Below, piece by piece: positions 62,481 through 64,000 of a stretch of 64,000 bases of DNA. Both the position numbers and the translations under genes were made by a program. The notes beneath the pieces were generated by a model. That model saw nothing but the letters and a program-made list of their open reading frames with translations. It searched no databases and had not been told where the DNA came from. Positions within the stretch are counted from its first letter, which is position 1, and each line of letters begins with the position of its first letter. The stretch covers positions 972,314 to 1,036,313 of the forward strand of contig BDGG01000015.1 of the NCBI GenBank assembly GCA_001949185.1, written 5' to 3'. Origin of the DNA: Ramazzottius varieornatus (Eukaryota; Tardigrada; Eutardigrada; Parachela; Ramazzottiidae).

Positions 62481-64000
62481 TCAGCCAGAACTTTCTAAGA
62501 GAGTATTGGTAGTTTCAGATATGGAAAAGCCGTTGGGAATGGTGCAGTTGGCACCGGAAGATAGTCTTTGGCGTTCCACGCTATGAGAACGATTGTGCAG
62601 CTCCTGCTGGAAAAGAAGCGGACTAAGAACGGCCTGAGACGATACAGGTACTGTGCATCTCACTGATGAGCATCAGAAGCTTACGTTGCCATTACTGTAG
62701 GAAGAAGTTCCTGAAGAAGTGGCGGTGCCTACAGTTGGGTTGGACCTCAAGTCGCTCCAGTTTGACACCTTTAAAGCCAGCGAGTCAGTCTGCCTGGAGT
62801 TGTTGTTCCAGACGACGACGCTCTGACGATGCTGTGACGAGTTGATCCAGCTGTTGCTCTTGCTTCCCGAGGCGAACAAGCTGCCGGAGTCAGGATAGGC
62901 CGAGTACGTCATCGGTGCGGCACTGGAGAAGCCATTGGACACCGAGAAGCTGGGTTCTATCCTTCGGTAGTAAGTCTTCAAGTAATCACCTGTACAATCA
63001 GAAATTCCTTCACTTCTCCATTCTGTAGGTATAATGATTCTTCATATCTTCGTTACCTGTTGCAGGAAGAACCAAGGAGTCGTTATAGGCTGCGGCAGCT
63101 GCCGCCGCAGCGTAGATGTTGTAGCCCGACCGACCGGAAGTAGCGTCCAGGTAAGTGCCACTTCGATCGTCCGAGTGTCCATTAGTCCCATCCACCGTAC
63201 TCTGTGGGACAGGGGAATAGAAGGCGGTACTGCCGTAAGGTGTGGTGGAGGCCGTAGTGTATGGTAGCAAAGTACAGCACTGCTCTGTGCTGGGGAAGAG
63301 GTAGTTGCGGCTGTCGAGGAAGCTTGTGGTAGGACAGTAAGTGGGAAGCGTAGGAACGTCGTGGGAAGTGTGGTAGCCGTTGGTGGAAGGGTAATCTTGA
63401 CCGATGACGGCCCCATTGCGAAGTGTGGCGTTGTCGGAAGAGACGGACTTGCGCCGACGGGGTGGCGGGTTTACAAGGTAGGTGCTGGAGTGAGTACCGT
63501 TGCTGCCGTTGGTGTCACGAGTGGAAGTGGTGCCGGTAGAGGTATTGCGTTTCTTGAAAGCTTTGGCTTTGGAGCTGGGTGAGCTTTCATGGTCGAACAG
63601 AGATGAGGTGGACTTGTCGGAGAGGCCCACTGACAGTCCGCTGACGGCTTCGGGATCGAGGTCGCACAGCTTGGTGATGCTACCACGCTTTGACAGCAGC
63701 TCTTTGCCTTCTTCTTCCCTGAAATGAATACAAACTACCACATGGATAATAATGTTCGAAAATCAAACCAGCAAGTAATTTCAAAACTGACTTTTATATC
63801 AATTATTTTTGTAAATACTTGAAGTGAAGCGGAAGTGGAAAACTCGGTGAAGGGGCAACTTACGATAGAGGGCGATGGCTGGCGGAGACGTGATCGGGTT
63901 TGCCGTTTTTGGGGACAGCTTTCATGGTGGTCTGCAGCCATTGCCACGATTGGCTTGCCGCTGTTGCAGGTCCGGAAGATCCGTTTTTGCAACTTATCCG
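62481..64000 (-). CDS. Partial Ser/Thr-rich intracellular protein (5' end off window)
   Basis: Four exons of the 3' part of a gene: 63864–64000 (open to the edge), 63057–63718, 62685–62989 and 62481–62633. The first holds SQSWQWLQTTMKAVPKNGKP; the second EEEGKELLSKRGSITKLCDL, a Lys-rich KAKAFKKRNTS, then RRRKSVSSDN and a run of eight Ala after NIY. The third is Ser-rich (SDLRSNPTVGTATSSGTSS) and the last ends TNTLLESSG. Composition (Ser, Thr, Asn, Tyr, poly-Ala) suggests a disordered C-terminal region of a nuclear or cytoplasmic regulator. No domain is recognised, and identification needs the N-terminal part outside the window. The last acceptor is inferred from reading-frame continuity. Confidence 0.6.

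Overview
The window is nuclear DNA from a small, gene-dense metazoan. Nearly every gene is split into many short exons joined by GT–AG introns, mostly about 45–90 nt, with no operons and no bacterial signals. The gene set is animal: liprin-alpha, AP-1 mu, NAA35, POLDIP3-like, an NHL protein of the Brat/TRIM2/3 type, perilipin, Bax inhibitor-1, SWEET and M13 metallopeptidases. Compact introns and the peptidase/serine-protease content would fit an ecdysozoan such as a tardigrade. That assignment is inference; no marker in the window proves it.

Layout, left to right: neprilysin-like M13 peptidase (+, ~1.0–5.2 kb); small secreted chitin-binding protein (−, 5.5–6.1); OSTC (+, 7.3–8.1); perilipin (−, 8.4–10.2); COX18 (−, 10.8–12.1); ceramide kinase (+, 12.6–16.2); Bax inhibitor-1 (−, 16.8–18.1); orphan membrane protein (+, 19.1–19.5); SLC17-type transporter (−, 19.9–22.0); NHL-repeat protein (−, 23.0–26.8); POLDIP3-like RRM protein (−, 28.2–29.4); SWEET sugar transporter (+, 30.1–31.2); AP-1 mu (−, 31.5–33.4); NAA35 (+, 34.2–37.3); a 1,124-residue secreted Gln/Ser/Asn-rich protein (+, 37.9–41.8); liprin-alpha (−, 42.4–47.0); a repeat-rich intergenic stretch (47.0–50.7); CNPPD1 (+, 50.7–52.6); two tandem trypsin-like proteases, the first with a CUB domain (+, 53.3–57.7); an unrecognised gene (−, 58.0–59.6); ETFA (+, 60.1–62.0); and a partial Ser/Thr-rich gene running off the right edge (−, 62.5–64.0).

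Most genes are housekeeping and unrelated to one another; neighbours look like independent transcription units with divergent or convergent spacing of 0.3–1.4 kb. Functional clusters are weak. The one clear case is the tandem protease pair, which shares a pro-region linker. Three genes concern lipids (perilipin, ceramide kinase, ETFA in fatty-acid oxidation), but they are not adjacent and no link is claimed.

The most unusual non-coding feature is a family of about 50-nt hairpins (arms GTGGCGCACG / CGTGCGCCAC). Eleven copies were found, all inside introns, often two per intron. Other repeats are two oppositely oriented ~271-bp elements with 26-bp terminal inverted repeats, a Tc1/mariner-like miniature element in the OSTC intron, an AT-rich GATACGATAT repeat block, a ~35-bp minisatellite and a 50-N assembly gap flanked by an inverted repeat.
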